Below, piece after piece: positions 56,859 to 64,000 of a stretch of 64,000 nucleotides of DNA (positions are counted from its first letter, which is position 1; every line of letters starts with the position of its first letter). The position numbers and the translations under genes were made by a program. The notes under the pieces were generated by a model that saw only the letters and a program-made list of their open reading frames with translations, ran no database searches and was not told where the DNA came from. The stretch spans positions 124,001 through 188,000 of the forward strand of contig JAQTTH010000002.1 in NCBI GenBank assembly GCA_028710895.1, read 5' to 3'. This DNA is from Paludibacter sp. (GTDB taxonomy: Bacteria > Bacteroidota > Bacteroidia > Bacteroidales > Paludibacteraceae).

Positions 56859-56879
56859 TATAACAAAAAATAATTATAC

Positions 56880-57236
56880 ATGGAAAAACTAACTAAACAG
56901 GAAGAAGAACTTATGCTGATTATATTTCAGCAGGGCAAAGGCTTTATCAAAGATTTTATACAACGCATGGATGAGCCACAACCGCCTTACACCACGGTGG
57001 CATCCATTGTAAAGAATCTGGAACGGAAAGGCTATGTAAAAGGTACCCGTTACGGAAATACATCAGAGTATGCTCCGGTGCTGGACGAAAGCGAATACAA
57101 ATCGAAATTTATGTCGGGTGTTGTGCAAAATTATTTCGAGAATTCGTACAAGGAAATGGTGAGCTTTTTTGTTGAAAAACAGAAAATATCAGCCGAAGAT
57201 TTACAGGAAATTATTAAACTCATCGAAAAGAAATGA
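56880..57236 (+). CDS. BlaI/MecI-family transcriptional repressor
   Basis: 118 residues: an N-terminal winged helix (about 1-75: LTKQEEELMLIIFQQGKGFI, YTTVASIVKNLERKGYVKG) and a C-terminal dimerisation helix region. BlaI/MecI proteins repress their own operon and are cut by a partner M56 membrane protease when a signal arrives. That partner is the next gene, with a 4-base ATGA overlap that couples translation. Two matching dyads lie upstream at 56669-56702. Nothing here resembles a beta-lactamase, so the target genes are probably the TonB_C array downstream. The 'blaI' name is family-level only. Confidence 0.95.
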   Translation: MEKLTKQEEELMLIIFQQGKGFIKDFIQRMDEPQPPYTTVASIVKNLERKGYVKGTRYGNTSEYAPVLDESEYKSKFMSGVVQNYFENSYKEMVSFFVEKQKISAEDLQEIIKLIEKK

Positions 57237-58867
57237 ACGACGCACTCATCTATTTTCTAAAGGTAAACATTGCGATAGCGCTGTTCTACCTGTTCTACCG
57301 CTTGTTTTTTGCCGGTGATACGTTTTGGAAAACCCGCCGGTATTACCTGCTTTTCAGTGTATTTATCTCATTTGCCTATCCGTTGCTATCCATCGAAAAC
57401 TGGTTGGAGAGTCAGGAAACGGTAAGAGCAATCGTAGTGAATTATGCCATATTGCCCGAGATAACTGTAACGGCAGGTCAGCAAACAAGCTTTTTTAATT
57501 TCGAGAATGTAGCACTGGCAGTTTATGGTCTGGGTGTTTTTGTTTTGTTCGTTAGGTTGTTGGTGCAATTAGCTTCTATCCTTCGATTTGGGTTGCAGGG
57601 CAAGCGACAAGTTATTCAGGGTATTTCGGTCATTGTGTTGGAAAAGGAAATAACGCCGTTTTCGTTTTTCAATCTGGTATTTCTAAACCCGGCTTTGCAC
57701 AACGAGCACGAAACCCGCGAAATTCTGGCACACGAACTAACGCATGTACGGCAAGGGCATAGCCTGGACGTGATGACTGGCGAATTGCTTTCCATCCTTT
57801 TCTGGTTTAATCCGGCTACATGGCTGTTGAAACGCGAAATCCGTCAAAACCTCGAGTTTCTGGCCGACGATAAGGTGATTGAATCGGGTTTCGATTCAAA
57901 AATCTATCAATATCATTTACTGCAATTATCGTATCAAACGCCCGAAGTCAAACTCGGCAATAAATTTAATGTATCACCCCTTAAAAAACGTATTATTATG
58001 ATGAATCAACAAAAAACATCGAAAGCGCGACTATTGAAATACGCGCTTATCGTACCATTGGCATTGGCTTTGGTTATTTCGAGCAATGCACAAACTGTAG
58101 TGAACAAAGCAAAAAAAGCTTTATCGTCAACAAAAGAAGTTGTGACTGAAAAGAAATCCGAAGTGGACCAAACAACAAAAATTACGAAAACTACAGTTAA
58201 GTTTACGGCACCTGTAATGAAGAAAGATGAAAAAACAGGTGAAAAAGTATATGATATGGCAGAAAAAATGCCACAATATCAGGGTGGAGAGAGTGAATTA
58301 ATGAAATTCATTTCTCAAAATGTGAAATATCCTATCAAAGCACAAGAAAATAATGTTATGGGAGTCATAGTAGTAAGATTTATTGTCAATAAAGAAGGGA
58401 GGGTGGAACAAGCAGAAATAATTAAGGCTACCACGAATAAATCTACAAATTTGAAAGAGCTTAATGTTGTCGGTTATGGTAACACAACAGAAAAAACTGC
58501 AATTGAAGAACAGAACGCTTCGGTGAAACTACTAGAACAAGAGGCATTACGGGTAGTAAATGCTATGCCTCAATGGACGCCTGGTGAACAAAATGGAGAA
58601 AAAGTAAGTGTTTATTATATTTTGCCAATTAGTTTTAAATTGGAGGGTGATTCAAAAAATAAAGATAAAGAGATTTTAAATATAAGAAGTGCTAATGGAG
58701 AAAAGCCTTTGTATATCCTTGACGGAAAAGAAATAACCGAATCGGAATTCAAAGCGATTATGGCAGATAATATTCAATCGATAAATGTGTTGAAGAATGA
58801 GTCAGCCACAAAAGTGTATGGAGATAAAGGTAAAAACGGAGTGGTTCAGATTACTACCAAAAAATAA
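57233..58867 (+). CDS. BlaR1-like M56 sensor protease fused to TonB_C and plug-like domains
   Basis: 544 residues. The N-terminal part has three or four membrane helices (ALIYFLKVNIAIALFYLFYR, YYLLFSVFISFAYPLL, ALAVYGLGVFVLFVRLLV) and an M56 zinc site, His167-Glu168-His171 in AHELTHVRQGHSLD, with EFLADDKVI as the third-ligand region. About 263-282 is another helix (ALIVPLALALVISSNAQ). Then come a charged linker, a TonB_C domain (about 340-463, MPQYQGGESELMKF, QWTPGEQNGEKVSVYY) and a SusC-plug-like end (about 480-544, YILDGKEITESEF, VYGDKGKNGVVQITTKK). Within the TonB_C domain is an insert of some 30 residues with LKELNVVGYGN (407-417). No penicillin-binding domain exists, so the signal is not a beta-lactam through the usual sensor. 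Confidence 0.93.
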   Translation: MNDALIYFLKVNIAIALFYLFYRLFFAGDTFWKTRRYYLLFSVFISFAYPLLSIENWLESQETVRAIVVNYAILPEITVTAGQQTSFFNFENVALAVYGLGVFVLFVRLLVQLASILRFGLQGKRQVIQGISVIVLEKEITPFSFFNLVFLNPALHNEHETREILAHELTHVRQGHSLDVMTGELLSILFWFNPATWLLKREIRQNLEFLADDKVIESGFDSKIYQYHLLQLSYQTPEVKLGNKFNVSPLKKRIIMMNQQKTSKARLLKYALIVPLALALVISSNAQTVVNKAKKALSSTKEVVTEKKSEVDQTTKITKTTVKFTAPVMKKDEKTGEKVYDMAEKMPQYQGGESELMKFISQNVKYPIKAQENNVMGVIVVRFIVNKEGRVEQAEIIKATTNKSTNLKELNVVGYGNTTEKTAIEEQNASVKLLEQEALRVVNAMPQWTPGEQNGEKVSVYYILPISFKLEGDSKNKDKEILNIRSANGEKPLYILDGKEITESEFKAIMADNIQSINVLKNESATKVYGDKGKNGVVQITTKK

Positions 58868-58891
58868 ATTGTTTCCAGATATCATTTAATT

Positions 58892-58932
58892 GCGCAGCCG
58901 AAATGAAAATAATTTACATTTTGGCTGCGTTT
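58892..58932 (+). terminator. Terminator after the M56-TonB_C gene
   Basis: CGCAGCCGAAATG (58892-58904) and CATTTTGGCTGCG (58916-58928) pair over 13 bases with one G-T wobble, followed by TTTG. It starts 25 bases after the stop and precedes a separate promoter for the next gene. Confidence 0.7.
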
Positions 58933-58933
58933 G

Positions 58934-58964
58934 CTTTGTTAATGTTTAAATTATTAATATATTT
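58934..58964 (+). promoter_or_regulatory. Bacteroidota-type promoter for the TonB_C repeat genes
   Basis: TTTG (58934-58937), a 19-base spacer and TATATTTG (58957-58964) match the -33/-7 consensus of the Bacteroidota primary sigma factor exactly. The start would be near 58971, about 35 bases before the ATG at 59006. No TACGAA/TTCGTA dyad overlaps it, so the genes behind it may escape direct BlaI control. Confidence 0.8.
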
Positions 58965-59005
58965 GCAGATTATTAAAACACCCGTAAACTCACATTCCCG
59001 GAATT

Positions 59006-60841
59006 ATGCAAAAACCAACAAAAGTCAGCAAAAAGGCACTTTCATCTTTTTTTCTTCTTCTATCAATATGTTTATGCACTCTACAAGCGCAAACGGCAAA
59101 ATATATGCCGGTACAGGGGTCTATCGACTCGCTTAAACAAGTAGAGAATAACACTGACAAGAATCGTGTTTATGAACAAGTTGAAAAAATGCCTCAATTC
59201 CCCGGTGGTGAAAAGGCTTTATTAGATTATATCAGTCGAAATATGAGATATCCGACTGAGGCTTCAAGGTATGGGATTCAGGGAAAGATTGTTGTTGAAT
59301 TTATTATCAATGAACTAGGAAAGGTAAGTGATGTGTCGGTTTTGCATGGCATTGATCCCGACATTGACTATGAGGGTTTAAGAGTTATAAGCTCCTTGCC
59401 CGACTGGTTGCCCGGTGAGGAGAATGGTAAAAAGGTAAGTGTTCGTTACACGATACCTCTGACATTTCGACTTGAAGTGGATAAATCACTTAGACCTGCT
59501 GCTATTCTGGATGGCAAATTGTTACCAATTGATTTTGATATCAAGAAGTTAAATAAAGATAGTGTTGAATCTGTTTTTGTCATTAAACCGGATCAACGTG
59601 AAAAACTGGCTGAACTTGCAAAAAAATATAAAACAAATACTTCAAATGGAGTTTTTATTTTGGTTTCAAAAACCTTTGCTCGTCAACATGTTTCAGATAA
59701 AGTGCCAGCTTCAGATGAAAAAGTATTTGATATTGTAGAACAAATACCACAATTTCCTGGTGGTGAAAAAGCATTGTTGAGTTTTATTGCAAATAATTTG
59801 AAGTATCCGGTAGAGGCACAGACAAATGGTATTCAGGGAAAGGTCTTTCTTCGTTTTGTTATTTCAAGCTTAGGCAAAACAACAAAGATCGAAGTTGTAA
59901 AGAGCATAGATCCTGCTTTAGATAAAGAGGCAGTACGTGTTGTTGAATCACTTCCCGATTGGATACCCGGTAAGCAAAATGGTGTAAATGTAAATGTATA
60001 TTATACTTTACCCGTATCTTTTAAATTGAATAGCTCAAAGGAGAATAATCATAATAATGCAGATAGACCGGTATCAGTAATAATATTACCTCCAAAGTTT
60101 CCGGGTGGACCTGAAGCCTTAAACAATTTTGTGATGAAAAACATGCAGTACCCTGAAGATGCAAAACAATCAGGAATTCAGGGAACGGTTAATGTCCGAT
60201 TTGTGGTAAATGCCGAAGGTAAAGTTGAAAACCCACAAATTGATCATAGTATAAGTACTGGCTTAGACAAGGAAGCATTACGAATTACGAACCTTTTGCC
60301 TAATTTTACTCCCGGTACTCGCAATGGAGTAAATGCTAGTATTGATTATGTTTTGCCAATTGTTTTCAAACTTAATTATAAATTAAAATCGCAACGGGTA
60401 GATTCAACAAAGCAGGTTCGCTCAAATGCTTCACAAGAAGTTCAAATCAATAATATTAAACCAATACCTATTTCTGCCGACTCTATACGAAAAGAAAGGC
60501 AAAGTTTAGAAAAACCCGACAAGGATGGTATTTATCAAATGGCTGAAAAAATGCCTCAGTTTCCCGGTGGGGAGAAGGCTTTATTGGAGTATATAAATCA
60601 GCATCTGAAATATCCGAGAATTGCACAACGGAATGGTATTCAGGGGGTAGTTGTTATTCGATTTGTTGTCAGTGAAAATGGTAATGTGAAAAATGTAAAT
60701 GTTCTGCGGGGATTTGATGCCGACTGTGATTATGAGGCATTGAGGGTAATAACTAACTTACCCAATTTTATTCCTGCTGAGCAAAAAGGAGAAAAGGTGA
60801 GTGTGTATTTTACAATCCCAATCATGTTCCGGTTGAATTAA
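59006..60841 (+). CDS. Exported protein with four TonB_C domains and one plug-like module
   Basis: 611 residues. The signal peptide (about 1-29, LSSFFLLLSICLCTLQAQ) is followed by four TonB_C domains near 55-157, 240-345, 355-460 and 510-611. Each has the pattern MPQFPGGEKALL, YP..A...GIQG..VVRFVV, LPDW.PG..NG..V and YTLPV.F.L. Between the first and second lies a plug-like module (about 165-225, AILDGKLLPIDF, VESVFVIKPDQREKL, NGVFILVSK). There is no membrane anchor or TonB N-terminal proline linker, so this is a soluble periplasmic or secreted array. The function is unknown; possibly it binds TonB-box peptides or peptidoglycan. It is 36 bases before a shorter paralogue in the same transcript. 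Confidence 0.92.
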   Translation: MQKPTKVSKKALSSFFLLLSICLCTLQAQTAKYMPVQGSIDSLKQVENNTDKNRVYEQVEKMPQFPGGEKALLDYISRNMRYPTEASRYGIQGKIVVEFIINELGKVSDVSVLHGIDPDIDYEGLRVISSLPDWLPGEENGKKVSVRYTIPLTFRLEVDKSLRPAAILDGKLLPIDFDIKKLNKDSVESVFVIKPDQREKLAELAKKYKTNTSNGVFILVSKTFARQHVSDKVPASDEKVFDIVEQIPQFPGGEKALLSFIANNLKYPVEAQTNGIQGKVFLRFVISSLGKTTKIEVVKSIDPALDKEAVRVVESLPDWIPGKQNGVNVNVYYTLPVSFKLNSSKENNHNNADRPVSVIILPPKFPGGPEALNNFVMKNMQYPEDAKQSGIQGTVNVRFVVNAEGKVENPQIDHSISTGLDKEALRITNLLPNFTPGTRNGVNASIDYVLPIVFKLNYKLKSQRVDSTKQVRSNASQEVQINNIKPIPISADSIRKERQSLEKPDKDGIYQMAEKMPQFPGGEKALLEYINQHLKYPRIAQRNGIQGVVVIRFVVSENGNVKNVNVLRGFDADCDYEALRVITNLPNFIPAEQKGEKVSVYFTIPIMFRLN

Positions 60842-60877
60842 GAAAAAAATAATCATAAACTCATACACTCCACTATT

Positions 60878-61918
60878 ATGCAACAACTAAAATTATTGCT
60901 TTTCATCCCAATGCTATTTGTATGTATATGCTCTGCAAATGCACAAGCACCGGTATACAAGTCAGTGCCGGTTTCTACCGACTCTATTCGTAAAGCGAAA
61001 CCCGATTTAGATAGACCCGATAAAAATGGAATTTATCAGGTTATTGAAAAAATGCCTCAGTTCCCGGGCGGGGAAAAGGCCTTATTAGATTTTATAAGCC
61101 ATAATTTGAAGTATCCGATAGATGCTCAGGAAAAAGGTATTCAGGGACGTATAGTAGTTCGATTTGTGGTAACAAAGACCGGAAAAGTTGAGAATGTCGA
61201 AACTGTTCGTGCATTGTATCCAAGTCTCGACAAAGAAGGTGTCAGGGTAGTAAGCACCTTGCCCGACTGGATTCCCGGGGAGCAAAAAGGGGAAAAAGTA
61301 AGCGTATATTATGTTCTGCCTATTACATACAAATTGGATGGAAACTCAAAGTCTCAAGCACTTGATCAGGCCAAAAAGCCCTTAATAATTTTGGATGGTG
61401 AGATTGTTGCCAAAGACTTTAGCTTCGCAACATTAAATAAAGATAGTATTTCGTCGGTAGATGTTATACGGGCAGATAAAAAGGAAAAGTTGGAAGAATT
61501 AGCCACGAAATTCTCAGCGAATACCGAAAATGGTGCTATAATCATCGTTACAAAAAAGCAGGCACGTCTCAAAGGTTTAGGAAAATCTCCTGCCACAAAT
61601 GAGCTAACGTATGATGTTGTAGAACAAATGCCCCGATATCCCGGAGGCGAAGAAGCGCTCATGAATTACATCGCTAAAAATCTGAAATATCCTGTTGAGG
61701 CACAACAGAAAGGAATTCAGGGACGGGTAATACTTCGCTTTGTGGTTTCAAATACTGGTAAAACAACAAAAGTAGAAGTCATTAGGAGCGTTTCTCCTGC
61801 TTTGGATGCCGAGGCAGTTCGTGTTGTTGAGTCACTTCCCGATTGGATACCGGGCAAACAAAATGGAGTAAAAGTGAATGTGTATTATACTTTGCCGGTA
61901 AGCTTTCGGCTAAAATAA
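60878..61918 (+). CDS. Exported protein with two TonB_C domains and one plug-like module
   Basis: 346 residues. Signal peptide (about 1-23, LLLFIPMLFVCICSANAQ), then TonB_C (about 48-152), plug-like module (about 165-228, LIILDGEIVAKDF, SVDVIRADKKEKLEELATKF, NGAIIIVTKK) and TonB_C (about 240-346). Its order TonB_C-plug-TonB_C matches the first half of the 611-residue neighbour, and the lead-in ADSIRKERQSLEKPDKDGIY-like segment is also shared with that protein's fourth repeat. The two therefore arose by duplication. Same operon as 59006, followed by a terminator. Confidence 0.92.
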   Translation: MQQLKLLLFIPMLFVCICSANAQAPVYKSVPVSTDSIRKAKPDLDRPDKNGIYQVIEKMPQFPGGEKALLDFISHNLKYPIDAQEKGIQGRIVVRFVVTKTGKVENVETVRALYPSLDKEGVRVVSTLPDWIPGEQKGEKVSVYYVLPITYKLDGNSKSQALDQAKKPLIILDGEIVAKDFSFATLNKDSISSVDVIRADKKEKLEELATKFSANTENGAIIIVTKKQARLKGLGKSPATNELTYDVVEQMPRYPGGEEALMNYIAKNLKYPVEAQQKGIQGRVILRFVVSNTGKTTKVEVIRSVSPALDAEAVRVVESLPDWIPGKQNGVKVNVYYTLPVSFRLK

Positions 61919-61941
61919 GTCAGAAAATAAACTCTTCTCTC

Positions 61942-61975
61942 AAAGCAGAAATGAATTTCCTCATTTCTGCTTTTG
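61942..61975 (+). terminator. Rho-independent terminator after the second TonB_C repeat gene
   Basis: AAAGCAGAAATGA (61942-61954) and TCATTTCTGCTTT (61961-61973) are perfect 13-base complements around a 6-base loop, ending in TTTT. It lies 23 bases after the stop at 61918. Confidence 0.88.
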
Positions 61976-62002
61976 GTTTAGTTAAGAATCAAAAGATATT
62001 AG

Positions 62003-62010
62003 TACATTTG
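62003..62010 (+). promoter_or_regulatory. Candidate -7 box for the last TonB_C repeat gene
   Basis: TACATTTG matches TAnnTTTG; it lies between the terminator and the ATG at 62077. No TTTG is at the normal -33 spacing. Confidence 0.5.
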
Positions 62011-62076
62011 CTTTCGGTTTGGGAAAATGCTTTTCCGGGCCGGTTTTCAGTTCATCATACCTAATTTTTTCATACA

Positions 62077-63309
62077 ATGAATTTCTTCAAAACTAACACA
62101 CCCCGTTTTATAAAACTGACAATGGTCTTGTTTTTGACCTTTTCAGGAAATGCATACGCTTCGCAATCTTATCAAACTTTGATGGCCGATACGCTCACGG
62201 TGCAGGATTCGGTGCTTACCGTTGTGGATAAAATGCCCGAATTCCCGGGTGGCGAAAAAGCCCTGTTTGGCTTTATGAATGAAAATGTGGTCTATCCGAA
62301 AGAAGCCATTAAAAAGAAAGAACAGGGCAAAGTAATTATTCGGTTCGTGGTGGGACGCTCCGGAAAGGTTGAAAATGTCAGCATCCTAAAAGGCGTTTCA
62401 ACTCTTCTCGATAAGGAAGCATTGCGTGTTGTAGGGCTGTTGCCCGACTGGGCACCCGGCGAACAAAATGGTGTGAAGGTGCCCGTTTATCAGATAATCC
62501 CCGTTGTTTTCAAAATTCCAACTGAGGAAGAAGCCTGGACCGTAAACGATAAAACGGTGGTTGTAATAGATAATGTGACTATGCCCGAAGGATTTGATAC
62601 CCGTATTTTAAGCCCGACAAGCCTGGCATCCGTTGCCGTTTTAAAACCATTCCCCAAAGAAGAAAAGTCGAGATTGATGGCTAAATATGGTCGTGAAGCG
62701 GCTAATGGCGTGATTCTGATTACGAGCAAAAACGACGATCCCGAATATGCACTGGCCGATACACTCAAAGTAAAAGCCGAGTGCAACGAACCCGCTGTGA
62801 TGCCGCAGTTCCCAGGTGGTAAAAACGAGATGGCGCGATTCCTCACCGATAGCATTCAGTATCCGTTTGTATCGAAACAACTGAAAACACAGGGCAAGGT
62901 AACAGTGCGTTTTAAAGTGGACACTGCCGGTAAAGTAAGCGATGTGCAGGTGGTGAAACATGCCGATTATTATTTAGACCGCGAAGCATTACGGGTAATC
63001 AGCATCATGCCCGACTGGATTCCCGGCGCAAAATGCAGCGAAAAGCTCAGCATTTATGTAACTATGCCCGTTACGTTTAAATTAGACGTGCCTGCCAACG
63101 AAAAGGTTTGGGAGAAAAACGACAAAACCATTGTGTTGCTCAATGGCAAACGTATGCCGTCAAGCTTCGACCTGAAATTGTTGAACTTCACAAGCCTTGC
63201 TTCATACAAAGTACTGCAGCCAACAACGAAAGAAATAACCAAAAAACTCATGTCGCAATATGGGAAAGATGCCGCCAACGGTGTGGTATTAATCACAACG
63301 GCGAAGTAA
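62077..63309 (+). CDS. Exported protein with two TonB_C and two plug-like modules
   Basis: 410 residues, signal peptide (about 1-28, MVLFLTFSGNAYAS). The order is TonB_C (about 48-150, MPEFPGGEKALF, LLPDWAPGEQNGVKV), plug-like (about 155-218, VVVIDNVTMPEGF, KYGREAANGVILITSKN), TonB_C (about 232-330) and plug-like (about 340-410, TIVLLNGKRMPSSF, QYGKDAANGVVLITTAK). Base composition is clearly richer in G and C than in the two paralogues upstream, so it may have a different history or expression level. It has its own promoter and terminator. No membrane anchor besides the signal. Function unknown. Confidence 0.92.
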   Translation: MNFFKTNTPRFIKLTMVLFLTFSGNAYASQSYQTLMADTLTVQDSVLTVVDKMPEFPGGEKALFGFMNENVVYPKEAIKKKEQGKVIIRFVVGRSGKVENVSILKGVSTLLDKEALRVVGLLPDWAPGEQNGVKVPVYQIIPVVFKIPTEEEAWTVNDKTVVVIDNVTMPEGFDTRILSPTSLASVAVLKPFPKEEKSRLMAKYGREAANGVILITSKNDDPEYALADTLKVKAECNEPAVMPQFPGGKNEMARFLTDSIQYPFVSKQLKTQGKVTVRFKVDTAGKVSDVQVVKHADYYLDREALRVISIMPDWIPGAKCSEKLSIYVTMPVTFKLDVPANEKVWEKNDKTIVLLNGKRMPSSFDLKLLNFTSLASYKVLQPTTKEITKKLMSQYGKDAANGVVLITTAK

Positions 63310-63326
63310 AACTTACCCTGACTTTT

Positions 63327-63369
63327 TTAAACAGCCGGAATAAATTGATAATTTATTCCGGCTGTTTTT
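63327..63369 (+). terminator. Strong rho-independent terminator closing the TonB_C array
   Basis: ACAGCCGGAATAAATT (63331-63346) and AATTTATTCCGGCTGT (63350-63365) are perfect 16-base complements with a 3-base loop, followed by TTTT. An A-run precedes it, so it may work in both directions. Confidence 0.95.
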
Positions 63370-63590
63370 GAATTTGTTCATTTTTTACATTATATATAAT
63401 TAAAAGTGATTGTAATTAATGTAAATATATAATATTCTTATATATAATTGATTTTAATAAATGTATAATGAAATTTATTTGAGATATTAATTTATCTAAT
63501 TAGATTTATTATACTCTATATTGATATTAAAAATAGAATGATAAAATATATAATGAATTTATTAGATACATATTATGACATATAATAATA

Positions 63591-63610
63591 TTTTATACAT
63601 TTGTATAAAA
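63591..63610 (+). promoter_or_regulatory. Perfect palindrome overlapping a -7 box
   Basis: TTTTATACA-TT-TGTATAAAA is a perfect 9-base inverted repeat with a 2-base centre. It contains TACATTTG (63596-63603), an exact TAnnTTTG box, 62 bases upstream of the last gene's ATG. It is a possible repressor site on the promoter. Confidence 0.45.
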
Positions 63611-63672
63611 TTATTTGTATTATACTGAATGTAAATAAGAATGTTGATAAACAGACTCAAACAGACTTAATC

Positions 63673-64000
63673 ATGAAGATCACTTTATCCCGCCTGAGTG
63701 TTGCTAGCCTCGACTGGCTTGCCGGAATAACAATTGAAGAGTCGATGACTGAAAAGTATGGTGTGGCCAAGGACCATCCTTTGTTGGCAATGCTTCAGAC
63801 AGAGTACGACCGTTACGCCGAAGTATTTGATAAAAAAGCTTACAGCGGTATGGGTAAGCTGGTGGCAAAGGCCGATGTACGACGAAACGAAACATTTGTG
63901 GGACTGAAATTTTGTATTTACGGTCTCTCAAAAGTGGAGGGGAGCAATGCGCAACAAGATGCAGTGGATTTGTACAGTATAATTAAATGGCACGGACTGG
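63673..64000 (+). CDS. Uncharacterised protein, 3' end beyond window (possibly DUF6261)
   Basis: The first 109 codons of a plus-strand gene open to the right edge. It starts MKITLSRLSVASLDWLAGIT and continues with helical, charged sequence (YDRYAEVFDKKAYSGM, KADVRRNETFVGLKFCIYGL, AVDLYSIIKWHG). No signal peptide or membrane segment, so it is probably cytoplasmic. The pattern of short helices resembles the DUF6261 proteins of Bacteroidota, but from memory and with modest certainty. No function can be given. Confidence 0.65.
   Translation, partial: MKITLSRLSVASLDWLAGITIEESMTEKYGVAKDHPLLAMLQTEYDRYAEVFDKKAYSGMGKLVAKADVRRNETFVGLKFCIYGLSKVEGSNAQQDAVDLYSIIKWHGL

Larger units (their letters stand above)
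56565..56879. other. Divergent control region between S8 protease and BlaI gene
   Basis: 315 bases without a gene. It holds a minus-strand -7 candidate for the protease (TATTTTTG, 56593-56586), the BlaI-type operator pair with embedded -7 box (56669-56702) and a C/G-rich inverted repeat pair (56746-56858), the latter two listed separately. Confidence 0.7.
63310..63672. other. AT-rich intergenic region
   Basis: 363 bases with a terminator at the left, then about 290 bases of very AT-rich DNA with many TATA-like runs and no gene. It includes the 20-base palindrome with embedded -7 box (63591-63610). Confidence 0.7.

Noticed and set aside
57233-58867. Reading the BlaI/M56 pair as a beta-lactam resistance system
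   Set aside because: There is no penicillin-binding sensor domain and no beta-lactamase or PBP gene nearby; the downstream genes are TonB_C repeat proteins.
58903-59136. 77-codon plus-strand frame with a hydrophobic start before the TonB_C repeat gene
   Set aside because: It overlaps the promoter and the start of the clear gene at 59006 in another frame; the hydrophobic look comes from AT-rich codons.
58934-61918. Repeated sequence as a CRISPR or DNA repeat array
   Set aside because: The similarity comes from repeated TonB_C protein domains of about 100 residues within genes, with diverged DNA; no short regular repeats and spacers.

Overview
The window reads as a chromosome segment of an AT-rich Bacteroidota bacterium, probably Bacteroidales. 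It has a SusC/SusD pair, a hybrid two-component regulator, several secreted proteins ending in type IX secretion (T9SS) sorting domains, and TAnnTTTG-type -7 promoter boxes. Sorting domains together with an alpha-mannan enzyme set suggest an environmental or fermentative member (Paludibacter-like or a relative) rather than a typical gut Bacteroides; this genus-level guess is weak.

Positions 1-51350 form one large polysaccharide utilization locus (PUL). On the minus strand lie an orphan T9SS protein with a LamG domain and duplicated glycan-binding-like modules (12897-10417), then an uptake operon: four-domain fasciclin lipoprotein, SusC, SusD and two more fasciclin lipoproteins, the last cut by the window edge. 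On the plus strand (13865-51288) lie a degenerate GH43, a DUF4965/glutaminase-like protein, GH92, GH125, a GH78-like protein with LamG, a second GH92, the hybrid two-component regulator, a GxGYxYP protein with PA14/crystallin/ricin modules, GH2, an intact GH43, a third GH92, an acyltransferase-3 membrane protein, an SGNH esterase fused to GH76, an M6 metalloprotease and a GH38. GH76 (endo-alpha-1,6-mannanase), GH125 (exo-alpha-1,6), three GH92 and GH38 point to alpha-mannan, such as fungal cell-wall mannoprotein or high-mannose glycoprotein. T9SS-tagged enzymes would cut the polymer at the cell surface, SusCD would import the fragments, and enzymes without the tag would finish the job in the periplasm. 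The third GH92 has Gln where its two paralogues have the general-acid Glu, which suggests a mannose-1-phosphate cap as substrate and fits phosphorylated yeast mannan.

Positions 51374-56564 (minus strand) hold a POT-family transporter, folB, xseA and a subtilisin-like protease with a T9SS tail. A strong terminator hairpin sits just before the POT gene, perhaps as a leader attenuator.

Positions 56669-63309 form a BlaI/BlaR1-like locus: a BlaI-type repressor with two 15-bp dyads flanking its likely -7 box, an M56 sensor protease ending in TonB_C and receptor-plug-like domains, and three exported proteins made almost only of TonB_C and plug-like repeats, nine TonB_C domains in total. This array is the best candidate for an undescribed system here. 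The M56 protein also has a SusC-like VVGYG segment inserted inside its TonB_C domain. The window ends in a very AT-rich promoter region and the start of an uncharacterised gene. I found no tRNA, rRNA, CRISPR array or insertion sequence.
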